DNA from: JAVBSN01 sp031556525
Lineage (GTDB): Bacteria > Bacillota > Clostridia > Lachnospirales > Lachnospiraceae
Assembly (NCBI GenBank): GCA_031556525.1
Contig: JAVBSS010000028.1
Coordinates: 1 to 25,581, forward strand
DNA: 25,581 bases
Reading direction: 5' to 3'
In this document: one piece after another, positions 25,513 through 25,581 of the stretch
How the letters are laid out: the number at the start of each line of letters is the position of its first letter
Position numbering within the stretch: position 1 is the stretch's first letter
Translations under genes and position numbers: made by a program
Notes under the pieces: generated by a model
Databases searched by the model: none
The model's input: the letters and a program-made list of their open reading frames with translations, nothing else
Told to the model about the DNA's origin: nothing

Positions 25513-25581
25513 TTATTTCGCATAATCAGTAACTCGGCTTTCACGAATTAAGTTAACCTTAATTTGTCCTGGATATTCTAA
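25513..25581 (-). CDS. rny: Ribonuclease Y, C-terminal 22 residues only
   Basis: The window edge cuts the gene; only the last 22 codons and TAA (25513-25515) are visible. They read LEYPGQIKVNLIRES and end RVTDYAK. This closely resembles the conserved C-terminus of RNase Y (YPGQIKVxVIRExRAxxYAK), the membrane-attached endoribonuclease that starts mRNA decay in many Firmicutes. The terminator at 25449-25494 follows it. The call rests on this short tail only. Confidence 0.8.
   Translation of the reverse strand, partial: LEYPGQIKVNLIRESRVTDYAK

Overview
The window is AT-rich (roughly 30% G+C by eye), has strong AGGAGG-type ribosome binding sites and consensus -35/-10 promoters, and carries a SpoIIM homologue beside XerD, a Nudix hydrolase and the end of RNase Y. 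This fits an endospore-forming member of the Clostridia, most likely Lachnospiraceae-like; species cannot be told from the sequence. Almost everything is on the minus strand; the only plus-strand gene is aroC.

Left half (1-14020, minus): a two-gene unit. A 220-residue membrane-anchored protein with just two YD repeats and an Asn/Ser-rich stalk (13358-14020) overlaps by 11 bases the start of one giant open frame. That frame runs without a stop from 13368 to base 1: 4,456 codons and still open. It encodes a secreted Rhs/YD-repeat protein: signal peptide, nine tandem ~190-residue repeats (probable beta-solenoid), six fibronectin type III domains alternating with bacterial Ig-like domains, a PKD domain, a carboxypeptidase-regulatory-like domain, a Gly-rich hinge, an Rhs-type entry segment, and more than 1,000 residues of YD repeats. 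The window cuts it just as the conserved Rhs core domain begins, so any variable C-terminal toxin and immunity gene lie outside.

Middle (14050-18514): aroC (chorismate synthase) has its own promoter, divergent from the YD unit, and converges through a shared bidirectional terminator on a two-gene ABC exporter-type operon (GldA-like ATPase plus a GldF-GldG fusion permease).

Right half: a five-gene operon (XRE-cupin regulator, potA, potB, potC, potD) for spermidine/putrescine uptake has a promoter with both hexamers at consensus and paired operator-like palindromes in its leader. Upstream of it is a housekeeping/sporulation block read in the same direction: rny (3' end only), a Nudix ADP-ribose pyrophosphatase, spoIIM and xerD, with an intrinsic terminator after rny and another after xerD.

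The most unusual content is the giant Rhs protein and its small membrane-tethered YD companion. The rest is conserved clostridial gene content. Domain names rest on motif reading only; no database search was possible.
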